Shown here: piece after piece, positions 1-10,600 of the stretch
Layout of the letters: every line of letters begins with the position of its first letter
Position numbering within the stretch: position 1 is the stretch's first letter
Assembly (NCBI GenBank): GCA_033032865.1
Contig: JAWHQI010000170.1
Span: 5,159,501 to 5,223,500, forward strand
From: Dactylorhiza incarnata
Lineage: Eukaryota; Streptophyta; Magnoliopsida; Asparagales; Orchidaceae
DNA: 64,000 nucleotides
Direction of reading: 5' to 3'
Notes under the pieces: generated by a model
Databases searched by the model: none
Seen by the model: only the letters and a program-made list of their open reading frames with translations
What the model was told of the DNA's origin: nothing
Made by a program: the position numbers and the translations under genes

Positions 1-71
1 TACTAAAAGGTACATGAAAACATATTTTTATCCCATCCACTCTTGCCCATGACTCGATATCTCTGTCTATC

Positions 72-250
72 TTTGTTGCAGCTCAGTTGGTGATGAGGAC
101 CAGTTTAGAACTCCCTTATACAGGAGGTCTGGGGTTCAAATCCCGTCCTCAACAACCCGCCACTGGAATTAGCGGTTGCGGCCGATCAGATCCGTGGAGA
201 TGGGTTGAGGTCACTGGTCTGCAGACCTGTAGCGCACCCACAGTAGACCG
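72..250 (+). repeat. tRNA-derived SINE-like sequence
   Basis: A box A-like stretch (agctcagttggt, near 78) is followed about 50 bases later by a box B-like stretch (gggttcaaatccc, near 143), with a short hairpin (ctcc/ggag) between them, as in the head of a tRNA. The acceptor stem does not close (only about 4 bp pair), so it is not an intact tRNA gene. Internal pol III boxes followed by unrelated sequence are the hallmark of plant SINEs. The 3' end and target duplication could not be fixed. It lies beside or within the decayed copia element that fills the left edge. Confidence 0.5.
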
Positions 251-371
251 GGGCGTTCCATTATGTATTAGGAGGATGTGGAGATGTGTGATCCAGTTAA
301 TTGTCATATCTAGGACTAGATTATTCCCTCACATGTAGTTAGGCCTATTTCATGTCGATGGGAGTTCAATA

Positions 372-575
372 GTGAAAAATCATCCAACTCTGCCAGTTCT
401 ACTAGCTGCACCAGCTCCGTCGACTCCTCTAGCTTCGCCAATTCCTCCACTACCATATCAGCCACCTCTAAAATGTTTTAATTATCATACACTTCATCAT
501 CCGGAACTTTCGCCTACTAATGATAATCTTCTACCAGAAGATCTTCCCATTATCCTCCGCAAAGGTAAGCACTAG
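372..575 (+). pseudogene. Copia integrase-RT linker remnant
   Basis: A proline-rich stretch ends with LPEDLPIILRKGKH, matching the conserved segment (D-L-P-I-A-L-R-K-G) that precedes the RT domain in many plant copia polyproteins. It is open for 67 codons but lacks the rest of integrase and RT in frame. It belongs to the decayed element that ends at 4511. Confidence 0.6.
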
Positions 576-599
576 TTATTGTTCATTATTTGTCAAACT

Positions 600-1790
600 T
601 TATTTCTTTTCATCAATTGGCTCCCCCACTTCACATATTCTCCTATTCTTTGTCTTTAATTAACACTCCTGCTCTTGTTCTAGTGATAGAACTAGGATTT
701 TAAATTAACCAGGGCACCAAGTAAAAATCAAAATATTGCGGTTTGATTAACGTTCTCACAAGCCAGTATAGTCAGTTATCTAAGCTCAAGAGAATCAAAG
801 TACACACAATCAAAAGAGAGCTAATAATAAAAAATTTAACGTGAATTTTTTTAAAAATTAGCAAATCAAGGGGTCAAAACCAGTATTGAAAGCTATATTA
901 TGGTTTTATTACAGCGGATGTCTCAACTTTCACTGATTGGGCATCCTTGTATTATCGAAAATCCTAAGTAAGATGAGCATCCTTGTATTATCGAAAAATT
1001 AGCTTGAACATCTTGTACAGCTTGAACGTCTTGTGCAGCCACAAATTTTTTCTTCTGTCATTTATAATCTTTGGAGGAGAGTTGTGTTGAAAGTGGTCAT
1101 ATCCGATGTCGAGCCTCAAGTTTCATCATATCAAGAGATTCTATCAGAGTATTATGTCAGGATGTTCTGCCAACTTAGAGAGTAAGTTACAAACTTCATA
1201 ACATTGTGAGATTTCATCTGAGTCTGAAACCAAGTTGAAGGCGGTCACATTAGAAATTTATCCAAGTATAGAGCCAAACTACGGGCTTCATCATGCTGGG
1301 AAACTCACTTTGATAAAGGTTGAGTGGTGATTTTAAAATATTGCCTAAAATTATTGATGTTGATCAATAAAATTATCTGAATTGCATCTCACAAGTCACA
1401 GGTGACAATTTTTAGCGCAGAAACTCCCTTGGTACCAGAGCCAACCAGTATGGCCGGAGATAGGCAAGTGATGGCGGCGGTCGCTATGCTGGAAAAAAAA
1501 AAGGTTTTCAAAATTTTCAGGGAATCTTTGTTTACATTCTAGGAGTATGATGATGGTGAATATACTTCGATCCGATCACCAAATTTCTGGCAATCCGCTC
1601 GGAAGACTGGTTTCAACGAAATTGGAGCCACATTAAAATTTCATGAAAACATGTGATTAAATCGTCTTCTTGTGTGTTTTTCCAAGAGGAGTCCAACACC
1701 GCTTCCCGATTTGAATATTGTTAAGTGGTTGAGGGAAAATTGACACTTTAAGTTTTTCAATTCGTATAAACCAATAAAGTTATATTATTT
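600..1790. other. Unassigned AT-rich stretch inside the decayed copia
   Basis: No domain, repeat or splice-consistent exon was recognised on either strand. A 30-odd codon plus-strand run near 1085-1185 (VVLKVVISDVEPQVSSYQEI and onward) is open but matches nothing recognised. The stretch separates two copia pol pieces that are adjacent in normal elements, so it is probably a later insertion. A short direct repeat (gagcatccttgtattatcgaaaa, near 937 and 974) is visible. Confidence 0.4.
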
Positions 1791-1797
1791 TTTTGAA

Positions 1798-2080
1798 AAA
1801 TTGGACCCAAGAACAAGCCCGAGTGTGCCTGTGAAAAGTTCCTCCATTGTTCATGAGACACTACAATACCATGGGTGGTGGGTAATGATGGATGAAAATA
1901 TGCAGGCTATGTGGACCAAATGTAGAAATTGGTCTATATACCTCCGGGATAGTCTTGTGTTGGGTGTCGATGTGTGTTCACTATGAAAAACAAGCTGAAT
2001 GATATTGTCGAGCGCTAAAAGGCGCGGCTTGTGCCACAGGGACTTAACGAGAACATGGTGTAGACTATGTGACGCAGGAC
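1798..2080 (+). pseudogene. Copia RT N-terminal remnant
   Basis: MMDENMQAMWTKCRNWSIY corresponds to the copia RT entry segment (x-M-D-E-E-M-x-A-L-x-x-N-x-T-W-x-L). A frameshifted continuation near 1985-2045 (MKNKLNDIVER followed by KARLVPQGLNE) matches the next block, V-K-x-K-x-D-G-x-I-x-R-x-K-A-R-L-V-A-K-G. At least one frameshift and one stop interrupt it. Confidence 0.65.
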
Positions 2081-3330
2081 GAATCTATAGGTGGCGGATG
2101 GAACCTTGCCCTAACCCTACATGCAATGCAAAGCCCGACGGATAAGTCACAAATTAGATAATAAACATTAACATCCCACACAAAATAAATTCACATGCAA
2201 GGCAGAATAATTTATTAGGGCAAAACAAGCTTTGGTTTTCCTCCGCGTGGAGGACCAAAGCACGAGCGCGAGGCGAATAAACCCTGCAAATCACAATAAT
2301 AATCTAACAAACAACTACCATGCAAGATATTCAAACAAGTACAAGAGTCCAATCCAATATAAAATGCTGAATAAAATATCCCAATACAAATAAGACTCAC
2401 AAAGTAGTGGGCTGACCAAGGCACTGAAGAATCCGGAGCCGGAGATGCGTGAATGACGATCCGAGGTGGAACCGAAGGCGGGGAAGCGACGTAGGTGGCT
2501 GTCCTTGGCGGTGGAAGGTGAAAACGGACCGGAAATGGATGGATCCGGCCACATGGGTAGAGATCCGGACGGGGGTGGATAGTTCTGATGATTTGGGAGC
2601 GGATCCGGGCTGGATTTGTCCAGATTTGGACTGATCTGGACAAGGAGGGGGCTGGAGGTGGTTCCACGTAGAGGAGAGGGGGGGGGGGGGGGGGTGGCTG
2701 GGAACTAAGAGGGGAGGGTTGGCAGCGGTCTTTGTGGGATGAGGGGTGAGATCGGGGTTGGGGTTTGCTGGAATCGCAGGAAAACAGCCAAGAAAAACTG
2801 ATCGGGGGCAGATCTGGACAGATCTTGGCAGATCTGGGCGTCGGACTGAAGGGAGGAGGAAAGGGGAAGGTGGCGGTGGCTGTTAGGGTGCTTGGTGGGC
2901 TGGCAGAAGGGAGACGATGGGGGCAGCGGCGCTGTTTGGATGGGGAGGAGGACAGCGGCTGCAGATTGCAGCAAGGGGTGCAGCGGATGTAGGCTGGGAG
3001 CAAAGGCGGCTGCTGTTTGGGAGGGTGTGGGGGAGGCGGTAGAGGGATTAGGGGGTGGAAAATGGAGGTTAGGGCTAGATAATACCTTGGGGGAAAGATA
3101 CAAGCTTAGGAGTCGTCACCTAGGGTTCCACGGAGTCGGCACCGTGGGATGATCGCGGGAATCCGGGAATAGCTTTCTCCAAATTCTGCAATAGCCTCCA
3201 TCAGCCAACTACCTATCTATTTATAATAAAATAAAGGCTAGGGCATCCCACCTTCAACGACTATGATTGGCCGGAGGTGAGGCCGCCCAAATACATCAAA
3301 ACAAATGCAAAAAATAATAAACTAATATAT
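2081..3330. other. G-rich unassigned segment with poly-G tract
   Basis: The plus strand from about 2440 to 3070 is strongly G-rich and includes a run of about 14 G near 2681-2694, with repeated ggatccgg, gatctggac and gatccgg motifs. Long open frames on the minus strand are proline/serine-rich low-complexity by-products of this bias and carry no recognisable domain. It splits copia RT blocks and is therefore likely an inserted sequence. Its ends were not identified. Confidence 0.4.
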
Positions 3331-3439
3331 CAAATTGATTCGCAACGCGAATCCGAACGCATCCACGGAGTCGGATCGTCGATCCGGGAATGCCATATAT
3401 GGTAAGTCGTCAAATCAGCCCCAAATTGGCCCAAAGCTC

Positions 3440-4260
3440 GTCCTCGCCTCTGCTCCGCATCATCACTATGAGGAGAGCTTTTCTTTAGCGATGAATTTGA
3501 ACACCGACCAAGTCATGATTTCTCTTGCAGTTTATCTTCATTGAAAGTTATATCAACTTGATATCGAGAATGCATTTCTCAATAGTGATATGACTGAGGC
3601 AGTCTACATGCAGCAACCTAACTCATTCTATCTCAAAGGAAGTATTGTGAATATCTTCTTTAGGGCATTAGTTATTTTAAGTGTAAACCAACAAATACGC
3701 CTATAGATACCAATGCGAAGGTCACCTCTATATCTTTTGCCAAGTCCATAATATTATCGTTGCTTAGTTGGGAAGTTGATCTATCTAACTGTCACACGTC
3801 CAATTTTTTTCTTGTGAGTGTTGCGAATCAGTTTATGCACATTCCTAGAGTCTCTCATCTACAGATAAACGACTCCCTCTCATACTCTGCTTTGGTGGCT
3901 TACTCTTATGTTGATTATATTGAATCTATTGATGATTCTTGATCTACTAGTGATTTGCAATTACTTCAACGATAATATAAGCACATGAAAGAGTAAGAAG
4001 TAACTTGTTGTCGCTCGCTCTACTTGAAGCCCCTTATAGTTTTCGAGACCACTTGGATTAAGAGCTCTTGGTCCATCTTGATGTCTCTCTCTTCTCATGC
4101 GGTTCTCTTTTGTGATAATCAGATTGACAATCACATTGCTGAGAACTTAGTCTTTCATGAGTGTATGAAGCACATTGAAGTTAATTGTCACTTCAACAGA
4201 GATAAGGTCAATCTTCGAGAGATTCAATTTCAACATGTTTACTCCACATCCTAGATCTCG
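3440..4260 (+). pseudogene. Copia RT-RNase H remnant
   Basis: Ordered but frame-broken copia blocks are visible: LYQLDIENAFLN and TEAVYMQQP (RT, about 3548-3620), then GKLIYL and FMHIPRVSHLQ (RT end, about 3770-3870), then LFCDNQIDNHIAENLVFHE and EVNCHFNRDKV (RNase H, about 4108-4210). The catalytic RT Tyr-x-Asp-Asp block is missing between the first two pieces, so the copy is dead. The polypurine tract and LTR follow about 100 bases downstream. Confidence 0.75.
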
Positions 4261-4367
4261 ACATTCTCACCAAAGCATTGTCTCAACCATTATATCTTTG
4301 ATCTCTTTCCAAGATTGGCTCACACAACAAGTATACGTTGGAGTTATTAATTCAACTTGCGGAGGAG

Positions 4368-4511
4368 TGTAAAAAGTCTTAGTACTACTACTTATTACTC
4401 TTGTATTCTTAGGCTCATAATGTTTATATTGACTTTATGTGGGGCGTCCCTTCGAATAAATAGCATGCTCAGTGTAGTGTGATAGTTTTTTTCTTCCCAA
4501 TATTTCCAACA
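4368..4511 (+). repeat. 3' LTR of the decayed copia (144 bp)
   Basis: It begins TGTAAAAAG right after the purine tract ggaggag and ends TTTCCAACA, giving the TG...CA termini. It directly follows RNase H remnants in the same orientation. No matching 5' LTR lies in the window. Confidence 0.6.
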
Positions 4512-4633
4512 ATGAGATATCAAAACCAACAGGATATCATTCAACAAGCTCATCGATGAAATAAGAAAAGAAAATGTCAAGAACGATATTAAGATGCTAT
4601 AAAATCTAATAAGAGCATAATAGTTGGCCTTAC

Positions 4634-4679
4634 AGAATAACGTTCTTGTCCATCTATTACAACACGATGCAGTGTGGAC
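4634..4679 (-). CDS. Dioxygenase exon 9 with distal His and RxS
   Basis: 46 nt between acceptor TTGTACAG and donor GTAAGG. It encodes [15 protein letters not shown]. The His is the third iron ligand and Arg/Ser of RYS bind 2-oxoglutarate. It ends in phase 0, so exon 10 should begin with a small or aliphatic residue then A-Y-F in relatives. None was found between 1 and 4630. Confidence 0.9.
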
Positions 4680-7600
4680 CTGTACAAGCATAAATTTGTG
4701 AATTCAGATGAAGCCCAAGTATGTGTACAAGCTATATCTAACATATCAAGACATAAATTTGCAAGTCAAGATAATGATATCCTTGAACGAAAAGAAGTAA
4801 CAGGATTATCAATGCATATGGAAGTATAAATCACGAATAGTTTGAAATTCAAAGTACACTAACATTCCACAAATTGAAGTTTTTTTCCAGGGATAAATAA
4901 AAAATCAAGCGTAATAGACTTAAGTGGTTTGAACAATGAAAGATAGAAAATGTCATTTAAACTAGTAGACAGAGAACGACAAAGGATTATAAAGGAGGAG
5001 ACATAGACCAAAGTTTAACATGGATGAAGGTTGTTAAAGATGATTTGCATAATTCAGGCTTAATATCTTGGTCGCACTCACGATTGATAACGCCGAGCCA
5101 AAAATAGTTGTGAAAAAAATCACCTTTACTATATTATATGAGAAAAATGGGGTGGTTATAGTTTTAATATAGGACCATCAAATGAATCTGAGCCATTCGA
5201 TTTCAAATCCCTTGATCTACTGGAATGCATAGTTTTTAAATTCATAGGGCCAACATATCAGTCGTATCTTCTAATTTCTCTGATAGTTAAGAGTGTTGAG
5301 CGTACAACAATAAGTACATAATCATCTTTGAGGGTGCAAAAAGAATGTTCTCTCCTCAACCTTTAGGCGGTTTTTCATTAATGATGATTCACAAAATATA
5401 TCATCACTCTCATCTACTTTTCAGCAAATTATTTGCATTGCAGCCAACAAGAGTTAATATGGAACTTCAAATTGAGCTTCTAAAGTGCAATGACTTCAGA
5501 TTTCATATCTTGTAGCAACATTCATATTCTGAAAAACTATGCACACTTTGATATTCAACCACCAAAATAGAAGATGTTCAATAAATTGAGAGAAAAGCTT
5601 TGGAAAAGAGAAAGGCCTTTCGAACAGAAGAGGAATACCTGAAAACATTATTACTCCAGCGCTCAAGCATATCACCAAGATTGACAACAAAAGCTCTGGG
5701 GAAGGAAAAAATGGAGATTAGGAGTCAAATAAGAGAACTGAAAGGGATATGAATATAAACCATACATCTATAATTCTGCAATGCAATACAATCAAGAATA
5801 ATTTAAATCTTCAAACAGTAATGGCCAAATTCAAGCTACTAAAACTAATTTCTAGTGCAAACCCAACATATTTATAATTATTCTTGTGAAGTAAATCTTA
5901 AAATTTAGCCTTGTGAAGTAAATCTTAAAATTTATAATTATTCAAATATAAGTTTTACACATTAAGACAAACAAACGGGAACTTTTTTTTTTATTAGTTT
6001 TATTATTTTGCCTTTTCTAGGAGTTCAGCTACACAATTTTGTTTCTAATTTCCATAAAACATGTTGGTTTGTACTTAGTAACCAATTGTTAGATTGTAGT
6101 ATTCATGCATTTTCAGGTTTAGTCACACACCATATATAGGTGCGTTTATAACTTTTGTGTTGTCTTTAAATACCCCATTTCTATGTGAATGATAATATCA
6201 TATTATACTTTTCTCTTCAACATGGTATCATAGCCTCCTCATACGATACCCTAAAGAAGAGCACTCTGAAAGCTTCCATTGATTGATCATGTTCGAAAAT
6301 TCCATCTTGTCATCGATTTGATCGCATTTGTTATCGTTCATAAGCCAACCCAATAAGACGTATTTGAGCAATAAGAGGTAGTTGTCCTCGTCAATCTCAC
6401 ACGACAATCTCTACTCCTCTCTGCTGCCACAGTCAATTTTGTAGCCAACCCCTTCCAGCTTTAAATACCCCATTTCTATGAGAATGATAATATCATATTA
6501 TACTTTTCTCTTCAACATGGTATCATAGCCTCCTCATACGATACCCTAAAGAAGAGCACTCTGAAAGCTTCCATTGATTGATCATGTTCAAAAATTCCAT
6601 CTTGTCATCGATTTGATCGCATTTGTTATCGTTCATAAGCCGACCCAATAAGACGTATTTGAGCAATAAGAGGTGGTTGTCCTCGTCAATCTCACACAAC
6701 AATCTCTACTCCTCTCCGCTGCCACAGTCAATTTTGTAGTCAACCCCTTCCAGCCGCGGGATCCTTCTAGAGGCGCCTCCTCTATATGCCCGAGTTGGAC
6801 TAGATTGCTTGAGCTTAGCAAACCTAGATGAGTCAGGTTCTCGCTGCCATCGGCCTGAGAGAGCCCAAGAAGCCAGACCGTTGCTTCAAGAACTACTACA
6901 AGGTTGGAAGAAGCTACAGTTCTCTCCTCCTTCCTCTCTGGGCATGGATTAAGAGTGTTTTCTATTTATGTTTGTTCTAAGGCTTGACATAGTTTGAAAA
7001 GTACTAGGACTTATTCACGATAGATATTCTAGTGTTATACCACAGTGTATCTGTTGTATTGTTTAGTGGACTCTCGTGTGATATTGCTTGTTAGTTCTTT
7101 GTGCGTTCATGATGGCGCGCCTCGGGTCTACATTGACTCCTACAACACTCTCGTCAACTACCTCTCATCATGCTTCAAGGTGTAACGACTTAACCCTCAC
7201 AATATCAGAAGTATTGTCCGTTTTAGTTCATCTCATCCCATACTGAGTTGAACTGCATGCTTTTGTCCTTTTCCATAGGTGTCCCACGAACACTTCCCAA
7301 GAGGTCACCCATCCTAAGACTACTACTTCCACCGGAGCACGCTTAACTACGGAGTTTCCAACACAACTCCAACACTTGCTCCAAAAAGGCACCTTTGATT
7401 TTAGGTTTTTGAACTATTACTTAACCCCAACAATTTTTCCTCCAATTCCGATGTGTGATTCAGTTCATTCATGCACCTCTTTTCACCTAGAATCATGTCA
7501 TGTTAGAAGTCTGTCAGGAGCTACTTTGTCTGGGCTACATCGCCTGCAAAGGCACTCCCCGACGATATCAGATTCAGGATATCACAGGCCCACCAACTTC

Positions 7601-10600
7601 CGCATGACTCATGCCCAAACCACACATTGTACTGTAGGAGGTCTGGCTCTGATACCATTTGCAATGACTCAACTCTCATAATATCAGAAATATTGTCTGT
7701 TTTGATTCATCTAGTCCATATTGAACTGAACAACACAATTTTATCCTTTTCCATAGGTGACCCACAAACACTTCTCAGGAGGTTACCCATCCTAGGACTA
7801 CTCTCACAGGAGCACACTTAACACCAATCATGAGGATTGAGCGAGACAAGAGGAGAGGCTGGGCAACTATAAATAGAGATTAAAAGGGTAAGATGGAGCT
7901 TCAATTCATGAAGATTGAGGGGGATAAGAAGAAAATAAGAAGCTAAGAGGAGGGGTCAGGCAACTATTAAAAGAGATTAAAAAGGTAAGATGGAGCTTCA
8001 ATTCATGAGGATTGAGGGAGATAAATAGGAAATAAGAAGCTAGGATCATACGAAGAGAGAGACAACGATATTGGGTGGGCATATAGTTGGTGAGGAAATG
8101 AGGGTTGTGGCTGCAACACCAATTGCAAGGGATTAAAGGTTATAAAGACAAGGGAAGCAGGGGTTGCGCTGGAAGTGGAGGGAGTTATGTGTGAGGGTTG
8201 TGAGTGGTGAGGGATCATGAGTGAGGTTGTAGTAGGAACAAGGTAAGTAGGAACAAGGTAACGAGTGAGGGATGTGTGAGATAGGGTTGAAGAAGGGTGA
8301 TACGAACAGGAAAATTATGGCGATTGCATTAATGTGAAAGAAACACACTGATACAAATCCGGAGCAAGCTCCGACCAAGATTATGGACGCTGGGTCCTCC
8401 TATAATCCTTCTCTCCAAAGAGAGTCAAAAACCCTAATACCTCAAAGATGAAAACATACTCCCATACCACCTCCTTATATAGGGAGGGGGGCTCACATAA
8501 CAATAACCCTAAGCAATAAAATTAAAACGAGATAAAATAAATGCGCGTGAGCGTAACAATACACCCCACCAAAAAATCGACCTTGCCCTCAAGGTCGGAG
8601 TGCCGCCCTCCGGCTAGTAGTGAAAAGACCGCGGGTGGGCAGTCATCGAGGTGCCCGGAGCGCCGTCCGGCGGTACATCTGTGATCATGAGACCATCAAA
8701 GTCAGGCGGGCCAATTTCGTTCGCGTCCTCTCCGATGAGAAGGCGGAACTCCTTCACCGGGCAATCATGAGTAGGCGAGTAGGGTTGTTTGCAACGGAAG
8801 CACAGTCCCCTACTCCGTAAGTCATTGTACTCCTGGTTGGACAGACGGTGAGTAGGAACAGGACGGTTGTTGCGTGGACCCATAATGGGTGGGCGAGGTA
8901 GAGGAGGTGGTGGTGGTGGTTGTCTAGGCGGGGGCGCAAAATATGGTTGGTATGGAGATTTGGCGGGAGGCAAAAAGGACGTAGGGTCCCCGGACAGCGC
9001 GAGGAATTCGGCCTCCACGAGTAGAGAGAGGTCCATGGCTTGGCGAACAGTTAGTGGTTGAAGGGTGCGGAGGCGGGCTCGGAGATGGGGTTGCAGGTCG
9101 TGCATGAAGTAGGTCAAGTAATGGTCGGGTGAAAGACCTGGAACATGGGTGACCAGCTCGATAAAGGAGTCCACGTACGAATCAATGGAGCCGGTCTGAC
9201 GAACTCCGCAAAGGCGCTCGATCATGGACCCAGAGTAGCGGTGATCAAAGCGCTGAATGAGGGCCTCCGTAAGAGCTGTCCAGGTGAGGTCGGGGGAGGA
9301 CTGGCGGAGCCAATGGGCCCAGTGGAGGGCGGACCCTTCCATGCCGACAATTGCTGTGGAGACCTGCTGCGCCCGTGGAATCCGGTGAATGCCAAAAAAC
9401 TATTCGGCGCGGGCAATCCACCCCAGGGGGTCAGTCCCGTGGAGCGTGGGGATGTCGAGGCGTGGGACCTGTGGATGAGAATCTGGCAGTGCGGAAGCTG
9501 CGAGGCCCAATGTGCTGGGGGACCCCAAGGTCGCGGCAACCGGAGGAGGACCGGAGTGCTGGCCGGTTTGCAAGTTTTGGAGCATAGCCATTATCATCGT
9601 GAGTTGCTCGGCCTGAGCGTCGAGACGAGAGGTGACAGCGGCGAGGTGGTGTTCGAGGGCTTCCACACGGGATTCCATTCGGCTTTTTGGCATATGAGGA
9701 TGAATGTGCCGAGCTGGAGGTTGGCAAGAGAGTGCCGGAGTCGGGGAAGGGCGCTAGCATCGGGCTGAGGAAGAGCAAGCGGCGGCGGAAAGGACGTGAA
9801 CTGGCGGAGGAAAGGCGTTGGCGCTGTGGATGATGGAGAGCGGAGCGGCGAATACGGCAGAGGTGACAATCGATGCGCTCAGTTGACATTGCACTAGATG
9901 TTGGCGATGGTCGTGACGGACGACGGGTTGCTAGGGCACAACGGCGAGGAGAAAACTGGACAGTGTCGTCGGCTGGGCCAGGTTGGCGCGGGAAGACGAC
10001 GAGAAGGTTGCGGGGCAAGCGCTGATGCCAACGAAAGGAATCACAGACGAATCTGGCAGCACGATGCAGGCGGAAACGGCGGGATCGGACCAAATGATAC
10101 GAACAGGAAAATTATGGCGATTGCATTAACGTGAAAGAAACACACTGATACAAATCCGGAGCAAGCTCCGGCCAAGATTATGGAGGTTGGGTCCTCCTAT
10201 AATCCTTCTCTCCAAAGAGAGCCAAAACCCCTAATACCTCAAAGATCAAAACATACTCCTATACCACCTCCTTATATAAGGAGGGGGCTCACATAACAAT
10301 AACCCTAAGCAATAAAATTAAAACGAGATATAATAAACGCGAGTGAGCGTAACAAAGGGACATAACTATAATTTAGGTACCCGCTTTAATACCATGTTGA
10401 GACAAGAAATCCATTCAAAACAAAAAATATTTATATATCATCAAGATATAGTCTAAGTGAACATGTAGTCAAAGTCTACGAGGGTAATCTGTTAAAAAAA
10501 GTAATTTGATAGTTATAACAATACCGTCATATTTACATTCTAGCAAACAAATTAACATAATTTCTGAATAAAGCTCCACTTGGATGTGGTGGTCATTATA

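Larger units (their letters stand above)
300..4511 (+). mobile_element. Decayed Ty1/copia element, 3' half
   Basis: Copia pol remnants lie in the correct order on the plus strand: the integrase-RT linker (LPEDLPIILRKGKH, near 525-570), the RT N-terminus (MDENMQAMW, near 1890), the RT core (LYQLDIENAFLN, near 3548), a later RT piece (GKLIYL near 3770) and RNase H (CDNQI...AENLVFHE, near 4110-4180). They end at a polypurine-like tract (gcggaggag) and a short 3' LTR. Frames are broken many times. Two gaps of about 1.2 and 1.3 kb without copia similarity suggest later insertions. The 5' half is off the window. The element sits in intron 9 or the 3' flank of the dioxygenase gene, in opposite orientation. 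Confidence 0.75.
7181..7821 (-). mobile_element. Partial Cassandra TRIM carrying 5S rRNA-like LTRs
   Basis: Two similar direct repeats start at 7181 (TGTAACGACT) and 7660 (TGCAATGACT). Each contains, on the minus strand, a segment matching the plant 5S rRNA core (AAGCGTGCT and AGGATGGGTGACC). The minus-strand primer-binding site TGGTATCAGAGCC is at 7657-7645, just inside the 7660 repeat, which is therefore the 5' LTR of a minus-strand element. The region between LTRs has no gag or pol. This is the known architecture of Cassandra, a non-coding TRIM. The outer end of the 7660 LTR is truncated after the 5S part at about 7821. Confidence 0.85.
8298..10354 (-). mobile_element. Gag-only LTR element (TR-GAG type), 2057 bp
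   Basis: Direct LTRs lie at 8298-8558 and 10095-10354, flanked by a perfect 5-bp target duplication AAGGG (8293-8297 and 10355-10359). Between them is a minus-strand gag only; there is no protease, RT or integrase. The LTR end (GTATCA) and the sequence just inside it (TGGTCC, then CTGCCGTTTCCGCC-like) match the chromovirus at 13378, which encodes a related gag, so that family is the likely helper. Non-autonomous LTR-gag-LTR elements are known in plants. It lies in intron 7 of the dioxygenase gene, in the same orientation as the gene. Confidence 0.88.

Noticed and set aside
72..165. Functional tRNA gene
   Set aside because: Pol III boxes are present but the acceptor stem pairs over only about 4 bases and the arms do not all fold; a SINE-like head fits better.
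1030..1200. Last exon of the dioxygenase gene
   Set aside because: Minus-strand NSPPK near 1070 vaguely resembles the family tail, but no acceptor, no A-Y-F start and no continuous frame were found.
2215..3003. 262-codon minus-strand frame
   Set aside because: Proline/serine-rich by-product of a G-rich plus strand; several alternative frames are equally open and none has a domain.
7280..7357. 5S rRNA gene
   Set aside because: Only the promoter half of 5S is present and it recurs in a second LTR with a tRNA primer-binding site beside it, as in Cassandra.
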